Assembly (NCBI GenBank): GCA_022013235.1
Contig: JAKLQR010000006.1
Span: 1 to 13,698 of the forward strand
DNA from: Thermodesulfovibrionales bacterium
GTDB lineage: Bacteria; Nitrospirota; Thermodesulfovibrionia; Thermodesulfovibrionales; SM23-35
Length of the DNA: 13,698 bases
Direction of reading: 5' to 3'
Below are positions 1 to 7,441 of this stretch, one piece after another. The position numbers and the translations under genes were made by a program. How positions within the stretch are numbered: position 1 is the stretch's first letter; the number at the start of each line of letters is the position of its first letter. Under the pieces are notes generated by a model that was not told the origin of the DNA, did no database searches, and saw nothing but the letters and a program-made list of their open reading frames with translations.

Positions 1-2
1 GA

Positions 3-974
3 ATGCTTTTGGACGATATTTTTAAATTATATGAACACGACCTTGAAATTGTAGAGGAAAGGATCAGGGACCTTTTCAATAGCCCCGTACTTACCATACC
101 TCTTATCGGCAAATATATCCTGGACGGCGGGGGCAAAAGGCTCAGGCCGTTGATTTTGCTTCTGAGCTCCGACCTTGCCGGGTACCACGGAGACGCCAGG
201 TTTACTCTTGCCGGGATCGTCGAATCGATCCATACCGCCTCATTGCTCCATGACGATGTAATCGACGGAGCTGATATAAGAAGGGGGAAATCTCCTGCTC
301 ATGCAGTCTGGGGGAACCAGATCGTCATCCTCGTCGGCGACTTCCTCTATTCAAATGCCCTCAGACTTGCGGTGATGCAGAAGAGCCAGAAGATCATGGA
401 AGCACTCTCGGAAGCGACAACCAGGATGACAGAAGGAGAGATTCTCCAACTCGCGAAAACCGCAGATCCAGACATTACGGAAGAAGAATACCTCAGTATC
501 GTATCGGCTAAAACTGCTGTCCTCATCTCTGCTGCATGCAGGATCGGCGCTATTCTTGGGTCTCTCCCCAGGAAAAAAGAGGACGCCCTCGCACGATTCG
601 GAATGAAAGCAGGGATTGCCTTTCAGATGGCCGATGATATACTTGATTATATGGCCGACGAAGGAGAACTTGGGAAACGTCTCGGTAAGGACCTCAAGGA
701 GGGAAAGATCACGCTTCCCCTCTTATACCTGCTGAAAACAGCTTCTGAAAAAGAAACTGAGGAGGTCAAGTCAATTATCAGAGGTCCCTTTAAAATAAGC
801 GGCCTCCGGAAAATACTCAGGCTTTTTCAGAAATATAATTCGATCGAGCTGTCATTGCAGAGAGCACAAGATCTTATTACTGACGCAAAGAATGAACTTT
901 CCGTGTTTCCCGATTCCAGGTCCAGGGAAGGTCTTCTTGCGGTAGCTGATTACACTTTACAGCGAAGAAAATAA
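3..974 (+). CDS. Long-chain polyprenyl diphosphate synthase (trans-isoprenyl diphosphate synthase)
   Basis: Condenses isopentenyl diphosphate units onto an allylic diphosphate to build the all-trans side chain of a respiratory quinone. It is a soluble cytoplasmic enzyme of the IspB/HepT family. Seen in the 323-residue protein: the substrate-binding GGKRLRP at 43-49, the first aspartate-rich motif DDVID at 84-88, and the second, DDILD, at 211-215. The residues four and five places before the first motif are small (Ser80, Ala79), which in this family leaves room for a long product, so C30 or longer is inferred. The length matches the family (about 320 residues), so the ATG at base 3 is probably the true start, although its ribosome binding site lies outside the window. 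The stop TAA directly abuts the ATG of the next gene, indicating one transcript. Exact chain length cannot be told from sequence. Confidence 0.93.
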   Translation: MLLDDIFKLYEHDLEIVEERIRDLFNSPVLTIPLIGKYILDGGGKRLRPLILLLSSDLAGYHGDARFTLAGIVESIHTASLLHDDVIDGADIRRGKSPAHAVWGNQIVILVGDFLYSNALRLAVMQKSQKIMEALSEATTRMTEGEILQLAKTADPDITEEEYLSIVSAKTAVLISAACRIGAILGSLPRKKEDALARFGMKAGIAFQMADDILDYMADEGELGKRLGKDLKEGKITLPLLYLLKTASEKETEEVKSIIRGPFKISGLRKILRLFQKYNSIELSLQRAQDLITDAKNELSVFPDSRSREGLLAVADYTLQRRK

Positions 975-1481
975 ATGCACCCTTTGGTTGAACTCGCAAA
1001 AAAGAGTGTTGAGACCTATATCAGAGAGGGGATAAAACTCACCCCCCCTGAACCCCTTCCTCCCGAGATGTCCGGAAAAGCAGGGGTTTTTGTCTGTCTG
1101 AAGAAACGCGGTGAACTGAGAGGATGTATAGGGACCTATCAACCTGCGTGTGAATCTGTCGGTGAAGAGATTATCATAAATTCGCTCTCCGCTGCGACAA
1201 AAGATCCGAGGTTCAGTCCTGTATCAGAGGAAGAGCTGAACGATCTCACTTACTCTGTCGATGTCCTCTCTCCTCCTGAAAAAATTGCCGGTTTCTCTGA
1301 TCTGAATCCCAGGAAATACGGTATAATTGTGAAGAGCGGTTCCCGGAGAGGACTGCTCCTTCCGGACCTTGAAGGCGTCGATACGGTTGAAGAGCAGATA
1401 CGGATCACAAAAATGAAAGCAGGGATACTGCATCATGAAGAGGTAGAACTGTATCGTTTCGAGGTAAAGAGGTATATATGA
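975..1481 (+). CDS. amrA: AMMECR1-domain protein (AmmeMemoRadiSam system protein A)
   Basis: A 168-residue protein consisting of a single AMMECR1 domain. The hallmark is LRGCIG at 48-53, followed by the conserved segment with ATKDPRF and the C-terminal stretch ending in an aromatic/basic tail. In bacteria and archaea this domain is part of the AmmeMemoRadiSam set, together with a MEMO-family protein and a radical SAM protein; the biochemical activity remains unclear. Neither partner lies within this window, so membership of that system is a family-based inference. The gene starts immediately after the stop of the prenyl synthase (TAA-ATG), and its own TGA overlaps the next ATG as ATGA, so translation of the three genes is probably coupled. 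Cys51 in the LRGCIG motif is the obvious candidate functional residue. Confidence 0.9.
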   Translation: MHPLVELAKKSVETYIREGIKLTPPEPLPPEMSGKAGVFVCLKKRGELRGCIGTYQPACESVGEEIIINSLSAATKDPRFSPVSEEELNDLTYSVDVLSPPEKIAGFSDLNPRKYGIIVKSGSRRGLLLPDLEGVDTVEEQIRITKMKAGILHHEEVELYRFEVKRYI

Positions 1482-2929
1482 ATGATATCCCGTTCCAAGG
1501 CACCATTCAATCCATAGGGCTTCCCCAGCTACTCTCGCATTTTCGCAGCCAGAGAAAAACAGGGACCCTCGTCATAAAATCTCTGGCGTTCACCAAGAAA
1601 GTATATTTCCAGAAGGGTGATGCCATTTTTGCCTCATCAACGTATGAAGATGACAGGCTTGGAGAGATGCTGGTCAAAGCAGGAAAAATCACCCTGGAGC
1701 AATACGACAAAGCTTCTGAAGTCCTGAGGGAAACCCGCAAGCGGCTCGGCGCAATTCTCGTGGAACTAGGATATATCAACCCGAAAGACCTTTTCTGGGG
1801 CGTGAAATACCAGGTAAAGGAGATTATCTGCAGCCTGTTTCAGCTTGAAGAGGCCGAATACGATTTTATAGAAGGGACAATTCCCACCAATGAAGTCATT
1901 ACCCTGAAAATGAGCATGGGGAATCTCATTTATGAAGGAGTAAAAAGAATTGATAACCTAACAAGGATCAGGAACGAAATGCCCGCTTCAGATACAGTCC
2001 TGAAACTGAGCGCCGACCCTGCCACACTCTTCCAGGACATTGAACTCAGCTCCCAGGACAGGAAGATGCTTTCTTTCGTTGACGGCGTCAAAACCCTGAA
2101 AGAGCTGATAGACAATGCCTTGATCGGTTCATTCGAAGCCATGAAAACACTGCATGTGTTGTGGACCATCGGCGTTGTTGATGAAAAGAAGAAAGCGCCT
2201 GAAACAATGAGGGAACAGGCTCCGGAACATACCGAGACCTTTTCTGTGGGAGAAATTCTCCAGTCCGTTACCGAGTCTGAAGAAGAATTTATCAAGAAAG
2301 CGGACCAGTTGTTTCTCAAGCTCGAAGTTCTCGGTGAACATGAACTTCTCGAAGTCAACGAACATGCTGATGAGGAAACAATAACGAAGAACTACTATCG
2401 GTTGACCAGAGAATTTCACCCCGACCGGGCTTACAGTTCTGCAGACCCCTCTTTACAAGACAAACTGACCCTTATTTTCGATAAACTGACCCGTGCCTAT
2501 ACATACCTTAAAAGGATTCAGGAGAAGCAGCAGACGGCTCCCCTTGAAGAAGAGAAAAAAGAGACGATTCCTGTAAGCAACGGCAGTGACTCTTTCAAAA
2601 AAGGCGTTGAAGCGTTCAGGACAGGAAATTTCTCTGGTGCTATCGATGCGTTCAGGGTAGCGACCAAACTTGATCCGGAGAACGCCAAATACTGGAGCCA
2701 CCTCTCTCTTGCCTTCACGAGGGTTCAGAACGGATTTGAAGAATCCGAGCGTGCATCTCTCGAAGCAATCAGGCATGAACCTGGGAACGCCGACCACCTT
2801 GTAAACCTTGGAATGATCTATATGAAAAAAGGCATGAAAGAGAATGCCCTGAAACAGTTCCGGCAAGCCCTCACGCTGGACCCGGAAAATACACGGGCAA
2901 AAAAAGGTATTAAAAATATCAGCGGATAA
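1478..2929 (+). CDS. DUF4388 (PATAN-like) + divergent J-domain + TPR multidomain protein
   Basis: A 483-residue, probably cytoplasmic protein with no membrane segment or signal peptide. Residues about 5-135 resemble DUF4388/PATAN, an N-terminal domain common in proteins linked to signalling and gliding. Residues about 285-347 are a J-domain: the helix before the loop ends in the diagnostic HPD at 314-316, so it could stimulate an Hsp70 ATPase. Residues about 371-480 hold tandem tetratricopeptide repeats with the expected W/Y...A-x-x-x-L-x-P pattern (DPEN occurs twice at repeat ends). A Glu/Lys/Gln-rich linker (348-370) separates the J-domain from the TPRs. The start is fixed by the ATGA overlap with the preceding gene. 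Its 3' end overlaps the convergent moaC by 11 bp. A regulatory or assembly scaffold that recruits DnaK is plausible, but the client is unknown. Confidence 0.85.
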   Translation: MNDIPFQGTIQSIGLPQLLSHFRSQRKTGTLVIKSLAFTKKVYFQKGDAIFASSTYEDDRLGEMLVKAGKITLEQYDKASEVLRETRKRLGAILVELGYINPKDLFWGVKYQVKEIICSLFQLEEAEYDFIEGTIPTNEVITLKMSMGNLIYEGVKRIDNLTRIRNEMPASDTVLKLSADPATLFQDIELSSQDRKMLSFVDGVKTLKELIDNALIGSFEAMKTLHVLWTIGVVDEKKKAPETMREQAPEHTETFSVGEILQSVTESEEEFIKKADQLFLKLEVLGEHELLEVNEHADEETITKNYYRLTREFHPDRAYSSADPSLQDKLTLIFDKLTRAYTYLKRIQEKQQTAPLEEEKKETIPVSNGSDSFKKGVEAFRTGNFSGAIDAFRVATKLDPENAKYWSHLSLAFTRVQNGFEESERASLEAIRHEPGNADHLVNLGMIYMKKGMKENALKQFRQALTLDPENTRAKKGIKNISG

Positions 2930-3407
2930 CTGTTCCCCTGCGGAACACCCCACTTTTTCCCCCTTTTTTCCCGATGAGCATAACCTCCGTAATTACCATT
3001 CCCTTATCGACCGATTTACACATGTCGTAGACTGTCAACCCTGCTATTGCAGTCGCGGTGAGCGCCTCCATTTCAACTCCGGTCTGGCCGGAAACTTTCA
3101 CGGTCGACTGAATATCTATTCTGTTCTTTTCTGTGTCAGTTTTGAATTCTATCGCAACCGAGGAGATTTTCAAGGGATGACACATCGGAATGAGTTCGCT
3201 CGTCTTCTTTGCAGCCATAATTCCGGCAACCCTGGCGACCGCGAGCACATCTCCTTTCGGCATCTGATCGTCCAGAATAAGCTGCAGGGTTTCGCGTTTC
3301 ATGACAACCGAACACCGGGCGACCGCCTCTCGCTGGGTCACCGGTTTTTTTGATATATCGACCATCCTTGCCCTTCCCTGCCTGTCGAGATGAGTCAGTT
3401 TTTTCAT
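2919..3407 (-). CDS. moaC: Cyclic pyranopterin monophosphate synthase MoaC (molybdenum cofactor biosynthesis)
   Basis: Acts after the radical SAM enzyme MoaA in the first step of molybdenum cofactor synthesis, converting the cyclic GTP intermediate to cyclic pyranopterin monophosphate in the cytoplasm. The 162-residue product is full length and aligns in number with E. coli MoaC: Lys51, the MCHPL motif with His77, Asp128 and Lys131 in TVYDMCK, plus the C-terminal KGGKSG. The ATG at 3407 is preceded by AGAGGA at a suitable distance. The gene is monocistronic here: the upstream reductase ends 139 bp away and a dedicated promoter lies in that gap. It converges on the DUF4388 gene and overlaps its last 11 bp. 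Molybdopterin enzymes, often with selenocysteine in anaerobes, are the likely consumers, but none is in this window. Confidence 0.96.
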   Translation of the reverse strand: MKKLTHLDRQGRARMVDISKKPVTQREAVARCSVVMKRETLQLILDDQMPKGDVLAVARVAGIMAAKKTSELIPMCHPLKISSVAIEFKTDTEKNRIDIQSTVKVSGQTGVEMEALTATAIAGLTVYDMCKSVDKGMVITEVMLIGKKGGKSGVFRRGTVIR

Positions 3408-3439
3408 GATAATTCCTCTGCTGTGACAGATTTATAAAA

Positions 3440-3448
3440 ATTATAGCA
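3440..3448 (-). promoter_or_regulatory. Extended -10 promoter for moaC
   Basis: On the minus strand the bases read TGCTATAAT, a perfect extended -10 (TGnTATAAT) about 32 bp upstream of the moaC ATG. The -35 region 17 bp further up (TCTGAA) is poor, as is usual for extended -10 promoters. The transcription start would fall near 3433, giving a leader of about 25 nt containing the AGAGGA ribosome binding site. This suggests moaC is transcribed separately from the sbt operon upstream. Confidence 0.6.
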
Positions 3449-3546
3449 TTTTCCAATGCCTGTTCAGAGGATGCGGTTCCGAAACAGAATGATTCCGGTG
3501 CGTTTGGATAAGGAAAGGATTGCCTTCAGTCCGGCAAACACTCTGT

Positions 3547-5010
3547 TTATTTCTCCGTATCAGGGTCTCCGCATGCCCTTCCCTTGAAATGGAAGAAAAA
3601 TCTGAGTCCCTTCCTGACCTTTTCAGAAAATATCTTCGGAGCGATATATGCGCCAGCAACCCGCTTGTTGATCTCTCCCAACGTCGGATAGGGATGGATT
3701 GACGATGCAACTTTGGAGAGTTTCGTGTTCCCGTTCAGGATGGCAACCCATTCACTGATCAGGTCACCTGCATGCGGTCCCAGTATTTGAATCCCGATCG
3801 GCTTTTCTCTGTCGTCAAGGAGCATTTTTATCTTTCCGGTCAATGCTCCTTCCGCGAGGCTCCTGTCGTTATTCCTGAATTCTTCTGTCCAGACCGTGTA
3901 ACGAATGCCTGCGGCCTTTGCCGCTTTCTCGTTCATCCCGATATTTGCAAGTTCAGGGTCTGTATAGGTAACCCACGGGAAATACGTGTAGTTCACTTTC
4001 CGCGGAATATGGAAGATTGCGTTGCTCACCACAATTCCCCCTTCGTATCCGGCAGCATGCGTAAACTGGTGGGTGCCGGTAACATCTCCCGCGCCATAGA
4101 TATGTTTCTGTGTAGTCCTGAGCCTTGCATCGAGCTTGAGTCCTCTCCTTTCAGTCGCAACACCTATGGATTCGATACCCAGCCCTGACAGATTTGCTTT
4201 CCTTCCTGTGGCAACAACGAGGGCCTCAGCCAGTATGTTCTTCGTTTCATTCCCCTTCTTGAATATAACTTCTTTTTCATTTCCAAGATCATTGACCCTC
4301 ACCACTCCTGAATCGAGATAAAATTGAATCCCTTCCGCTTCAAGTATTTCCCTGAGAATCGACGTCATATCTTCGTCATCGAAACCGAGGATGGTTCCGA
4401 GACGTTCAACCACATATACTTTGGCGCCGAGCCTGGAAAAGGCCTGCGCGAATTCAATCCCTATCGGACCGCCGCCGAGTATAACCATCGACCGGGGAAG
4501 CTTCTTCAGGGAAAAAACATCTTTATTGGTAAGGCAGGCGGTTGTATCAATGCCCTCAATCGGAGGGACCGCCGGTGAAGAACCGGTCGCAATAACCCAG
4601 GTATGCGCGGAGTATATCTGACCGTTCAATCGGACAGCATGTTCATCGATGAACTGCGCATCTCCATAGAGGACTTTTGCTCCGAGTTTACAGAACCGTT
4701 CCTCGGAGTCGTGTTCCTGTATTCTGCTGATTACCGACTGTATTCTTGCCGCAACCTTTTCGAAGTCTACAGGCGGCAACTCTATGGCAGGCAGCCCAAA
4801 GTTCTCTGAAGTCCTTATCAAGCGGGCTACCTGTGCTGTCCGTATCAGCGTCTTGCTCGGTACACATCCGTAGTAGAGACAGTCGCCGCCCAACCTTCCC
4901 TCTTTTTCTATGAGGAGCGTTTTTGCGCCTGCCTGTGCTGAACCGGCTACAACCGTCAGTCCTGCAGCTCCCCCTCCGAGAACCGCGATATCATAGTCAT
5001 ACTGACTCAT
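3547..5010 (-). CDS. MerA-like FAD-dependent pyridine nucleotide-disulfide oxidoreductase
   Basis: A class I flavin disulfide reductase, 487 residues from the ATG at 5010. I chose this start over a TTG four codons upstream because GGAGGG sits 5-10 bp before the ATG and would be inside the longer reading frame. Visible parts: the FAD-binding GGGAAG at 12-17, the redox disulfide CLYYGC (Cys44/Cys49), a second nucleotide-binding GGGPIG ending in a Glu at the strand-2 position (suggesting NADH), the GAGDVTG flavin motif, and the C-terminal dimerisation domain with HPYPTLGE at 439-446. The position of the catalytic His of lipoamide dehydrogenases is a Tyr (Tyr441), as in mercuric reductases. However, the N-terminal metal-binding domain and C-terminal Cys pair of MerA are absent. 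True mercury reduction is therefore unlikely. It follows the TVP38 gene by 33 bp; the same pairing exists as fused proteins in other bacteria. Confidence 0.88.
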   Translation of the reverse strand: MSQYDYDIAVLGGGAAGLTVVAGSAQAGAKTLLIEKEGRLGGDCLYYGCVPSKTLIRTAQVARLIRTSENFGLPAIELPPVDFEKVAARIQSVISRIQEHDSEERFCKLGAKVLYGDAQFIDEHAVRLNGQIYSAHTWVIATGSSPAVPPIEGIDTTACLTNKDVFSLKKLPRSMVILGGGPIGIEFAQAFSRLGAKVYVVERLGTILGFDDEDMTSILREILEAEGIQFYLDSGVVRVNDLGNEKEVIFKKGNETKNILAEALVVATGRKANLSGLGIESIGVATERRGLKLDARLRTTQKHIYGAGDVTGTHQFTHAAGYEGGIVVSNAIFHIPRKVNYTYFPWVTYTDPELANIGMNEKAAKAAGIRYTVWTEEFRNNDRSLAEGALTGKIKMLLDDREKPIGIQILGPHAGDLISEWVAILNGNTKLSKVASSIHPYPTLGEINKRVAGAYIAPKIFSEKVRKGLRFFFHFKGRACGDPDTEK

Positions 5011-5043
5011 ACGTCCCTCCAATCCGTCGGAAAATTGTATGCG

Positions 5044-5790
5044 TTATTCTCCCTTTTTTGCCCTGTACCAGCCGATCAGTTTCTTCACAGTCAGGGGAAA
5101 TATCCCGATAAGCACAAACGAGAGAAGTAAACCCGGCGAAAGAATCCCTCCGGGAGAATCGATCTGAGCAAGCTCTTTCCCTGCGTTCACATAAACCAGG
5201 GTGCCGGGCAGCATCCCTAATTGTGATACCCAGTAGAACTTGAAAAGAGGCATTGTGGTAAGCCCCATAAGGATATTAATCATCCAGAAAGGAAAAACCG
5301 GGAGTAACCGCAGGGTGAAAAGATAGAAAGCGCCCTCTTTCGCTATTCCTTCATTCACTTTCTGAATCCTGTCGGCAAATTTTCCTTGTATCCAGTCCCT
5401 CAGGAGAAAACGGGAGAAAAAACATGCAATCGTCGCACCGATGGTGCTGGCAAAAGACACAATAACCGTCCCAGTCAGGAGGCCAAAGAGCGCGCCTCCC
5501 GCAAGAGTCAATATCGCTGCCCCGGGGAGTGAGAACGACGTGGCGAGAATATAGAGAATCATGTATGACACAATAACCATTGCGGGATGTTCAGCATACA
5601 ATGCTTCGAACTTCGCTTGTGATTCCTTGATATAGGAAAGAGTCAAATACTGGCCGAGATCGAATACTTGAAATGCAATTATAAAGAGTACGATGACAAA
5701 TGTAATTGCGATTTTTTTGATTGTCTTTTTATTCATATTTTTTAATAGCTTCATGCGAATACCCGTATTCGCAAATATGTTTTTGAACAC
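5044..5790 (-). CDS. TVP38/TMEM64 family (DedA-type, SNARE-associated PF09335) inner membrane protein
   Basis: A multi-pass inner membrane protein of up to 248 residues. Seen: an N-terminal membrane helix at about 27-45, then the family core SLPGAAILTLAGGALFG, a re-entrant/membrane region, the charged RFLLRDW loop, and the second conserved block RLLPVFPFWMINILMG followed by a helix with LGMLPGTLVY. Members are implicated in lipid or polyprenyl-phosphate flipping, and one bacterial DedA has been linked to selenite uptake, which is notable beside a selenopeptide gene. The start is uncertain: GTG 5790, ATG 5754 and ATG 5736 are all in frame and none has a strong Shine-Dalgarno. The gene begins 17 bp after the sbtM stop and ends 33 bp before the reductase, so it is co-transcribed with both. 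Substrate unknown. Confidence 0.85.
   Translation of the reverse strand: MFKNIFANTGIRMKLLKNMNKKTIKKIAITFVIVLFIIAFQVFDLGQYLTLSYIKESQAKFEALYAEHPAMVIVSYMILYILATSFSLPGAAILTLAGGALFGLLTGTVIVSFASTIGATIACFFSRFLLRDWIQGKFADRIQKVNEGIAKEGAFYLFTLRLLPVFPFWMINILMGLTTMPLFKFYWVSQLGMLPGTLVYVNAGKELAQIDSPGGILSPGLLLSFVLIGIFPLTVKKLIGWYRAKKGE
5755..5772. repeat. 18-bp palindrome at the start of the TVP38 gene
   Basis: Perfect inverted repeat with arms GCGAATAC and GTATTCGC separated by 2 bp. It lies inside the longest TVP38 reading frame (codons for ANTGIR) and directly before the alternative ATG at 5754. It could be a protein-binding site or an RNA hairpin affecting start choice, or chance; no function can be assigned. 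Confidence 0.35.
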
Positions 5791-5792
5791 TC

Positions 5793-5807
5793 TCTGAACT
5801 TTTCAGA
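5793..5807 (-). other. Small hairpin between sbtM and the TVP38 gene
   Basis: The minus strand reads TCTGAA-AAG-TTCAGA, perfect 6-bp arms with a 3-nt loop, filling the gap between the sbtM stop (5808-5810) and the GTG at 5790. There is no following T tract, so it is not a standard intrinsic terminator. It may act as an mRNA processing or stability element that tunes expression between operon genes. Confidence 0.35.
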
Positions 5808-7415
5808 TTAATCGTTGAGGAAACAGAAAGGGTCCTTTTCGTCATAAATATTCAGTCCGAAGCTGTGTGCTACGGCGAGACAGCCTCCGCATACCGCGTG
5901 GAGTTTGCAGGTGTGGCATGCCCTGCATCCTTCACGATACCGTTGTGCCTGAGGGGAATCGTATATCTCAGCGATGCTCTGTTGAAATGTATTTCCTATC
6001 GGCGACGGGAACTTTCTGCAGGCATGCACCTCGCCGTCTGAAAGCACTGCGAGAAAATTAAATGCAGCTCCGCAGCCAAATGTGGTGCATCCCCCGAATG
6101 GTTCAAGCCCCTTTTTATAGGAGAGCACACTGAGCATATTGTCTTTTAAACCAAGAACCGGGTACTGCTGAACTGCCTTTTCATAGGAATCGAGAAACGC
6201 AATATATTCTTCCTTCTCCGGGAGCATGAGATTTGCACCTTCACCGACCATCGAAAGCCTGTTAAAGTGGAATCTGTCTGCACGTTCATTCAGGATCTCT
6301 GCAAGAGGGATAACCTCTTGCATATTGTTTTTTGTAAGGGTCAGCATCACCATCGAAAATATATCCAGTTCCCTGAGCACTTTGAGAAATTCCATGACCC
6401 GATCGAAATGCCCCTCCCCGCGAATGGAATCATTCTGCGCCTGAAGACCTTCAAGGCTTACCTGAAAATGTGTCGGTTTCTGAATCGCTATCAGGTCCTC
6501 AATCTTTTCTCGCCCAGTCGGATTGCCGAGGATACCGATACTAAACCCCCTCTCCGACGCTGCACGGTAGAGATCGGGAAAATGGGGGTACAGAAAAGGA
6601 TTCCCGCCGGTGAAGCTTACCGCTTTCATGACATGCCTGTTCCTGCAGAACACGCGGACATCATCAAGTATTTGTATCCCCTGCTCAAGACTCATCGGCG
6701 AACGGGCGCTCCTGTCATAACAATGACGGCAGTGGAGGTCACAGGCTTGTGTGATATGCCACTGGAGAGTAAAACTGTGGGATGAAAGGAAACTCTTGTC
6801 CACATAGTCATTCAGAGGAAAAATAGATTGATCACGTATGAGCTGAGAAAACGGAGACAGAAGAATCCCCTCTTGAACAGCCTCGTCGATAATACTGTCA
6901 ATCATACCAACCGGTACGTTCCCTTCCTTTGCAGCACTTTCAGTGCTGATCTGCTCATCCGTGATCTTGAGCGCCAGCAGGTCATTCTGTGATGCTACAC
7001 GGTATTTCACTCTTTTTCCCACGGGATCATTCCAGATAAGCACGAGTTCTCTGCCCGGCGCCGGATCAGTATGTGTCTCTGTTCTGTCCCGCGCAAGGAG
7101 AGGAGGAAGGTTTTTCCAGGAGAGGTCCAGCAATCTTACCGTTGGATTCAGGCAGATTTCCGAGGTGACTTCCGGAATGGTGACTTCACTCCTCCGGACA
7201 TCCTCAATCGTGGATTCAAGGCGGGCGAGATCAGGGAGGAACTTTGGCATTCCCTGTCCGCCCGCCTGAATGAGATCTCTTATCAGTGGTGCAGAATCAG
7301 CTGACAACTTTCTATCCCCGACCAATCTGTCCCATCGTTCAGGACCAGCAATTGAACGACATGCCGTATAGAGTTCAGTATGTTCTTCAGCCTGAAATGT
7401 TCTCATGGAATTCAT
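5808..7415 (-). CDS. sbtM: Radical SAM/SPASM peptide maturase, SbtM type (thio(seleno)oxazole modification)
   Basis: Cytoplasmic radical SAM enzyme that modifies the peptide encoded just upstream. The ATG at 7415 gives 535 residues; a longer frame to 7532 overlaps sbtA out of frame and begins with a low-complexity basic run, so I reject it. Seen: the CX3CX2C cluster motif CDLHCRHC (Cys225, 229, 232) after WHITQA, the SAM-binding GGNP at 270-273, and a C-terminal SPASM domain with Cys443, 448, 466, 497, 500, 503, 509, 512 and 531, including C-X12-G-X4-C and CX2CX5CX2C, enough for two auxiliary Fe-S clusters. Residues about 120-200 (strands, then helices) may be a PqqD-like peptide-recognition domain; this is inferred from pattern only. 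No clear Shine-Dalgarno precedes the start; the SECIS hairpin ends 6 nt before the ATG. I recognise the family from the CRHCYDRS signature and the neighbouring peptide. Confidence 0.88.
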   Translation of the reverse strand: MNSMRTFQAEEHTELYTACRSIAGPERWDRLVGDRKLSADSAPLIRDLIQAGGQGMPKFLPDLARLESTIEDVRRSEVTIPEVTSEICLNPTVRLLDLSWKNLPPLLARDRTETHTDPAPGRELVLIWNDPVGKRVKYRVASQNDLLALKITDEQISTESAAKEGNVPVGMIDSIIDEAVQEGILLSPFSQLIRDQSIFPLNDYVDKSFLSSHSFTLQWHITQACDLHCRHCYDRSARSPMSLEQGIQILDDVRVFCRNRHVMKAVSFTGGNPFLYPHFPDLYRAASERGFSIGILGNPTGREKIEDLIAIQKPTHFQVSLEGLQAQNDSIRGEGHFDRVMEFLKVLRELDIFSMVMLTLTKNNMQEVIPLAEILNERADRFHFNRLSMVGEGANLMLPEKEEYIAFLDSYEKAVQQYPVLGLKDNMLSVLSYKKGLEPFGGCTTFGCGAAFNFLAVLSDGEVHACRKFPSPIGNTFQQSIAEIYDSPQAQRYREGCRACHTCKLHAVCGGCLAVAHSFGLNIYDEKDPFCFLND

Positions 7416-7421
7416 GATAGC

Positions 7422-7441
7422 ATAGTGCAAACCTGCACTAT
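7422..7441 (-). promoter_or_regulatory. Bacterial SECIS element directing Sec insertion in sbtA
   Basis: On the minus strand, perfect 8-bp arms ATAGTGCA and TGCACTAT enclose the loop GGTT. The loop begins 19 nt after the UGA at 7453-7455. Bacterial SECIS hairpins lie immediately downstream of the UGA with a G in the first two loop positions and the loop roughly 16-37 nt away; all are met. The upper part (TGCA-GGTT-TGCA) closely resembles the E. coli fdhF SelB-binding hairpin (TGCA-GGTC-TGCA from memory), whose loop sits at nearly the same distance. The fdhF bulged U has no counterpart here. SelB bound to Sec-tRNA is the expected reader. Confidence 0.82.

Noticed and set aside
1479..1481. Other TGA stops as selenocysteine codons (AMMECR1, moaC, sulfotransferase genes)
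   Set aside because: These proteins already have full family length and I saw no hairpin with a G-rich loop at the required distance after their TGA codons.
3547..5010. Annotation as mercuric reductase (merA)
   Set aside because: The active-site Tyr fits, but the C-terminal Cys pair and N-terminal metal-binding domain are missing and there are no other mer genes.
6267..6785. Plus-strand open frame of 172 codons
   Set aside because: Antisense to sbtM, no ribosome binding site and no recognisable domain.
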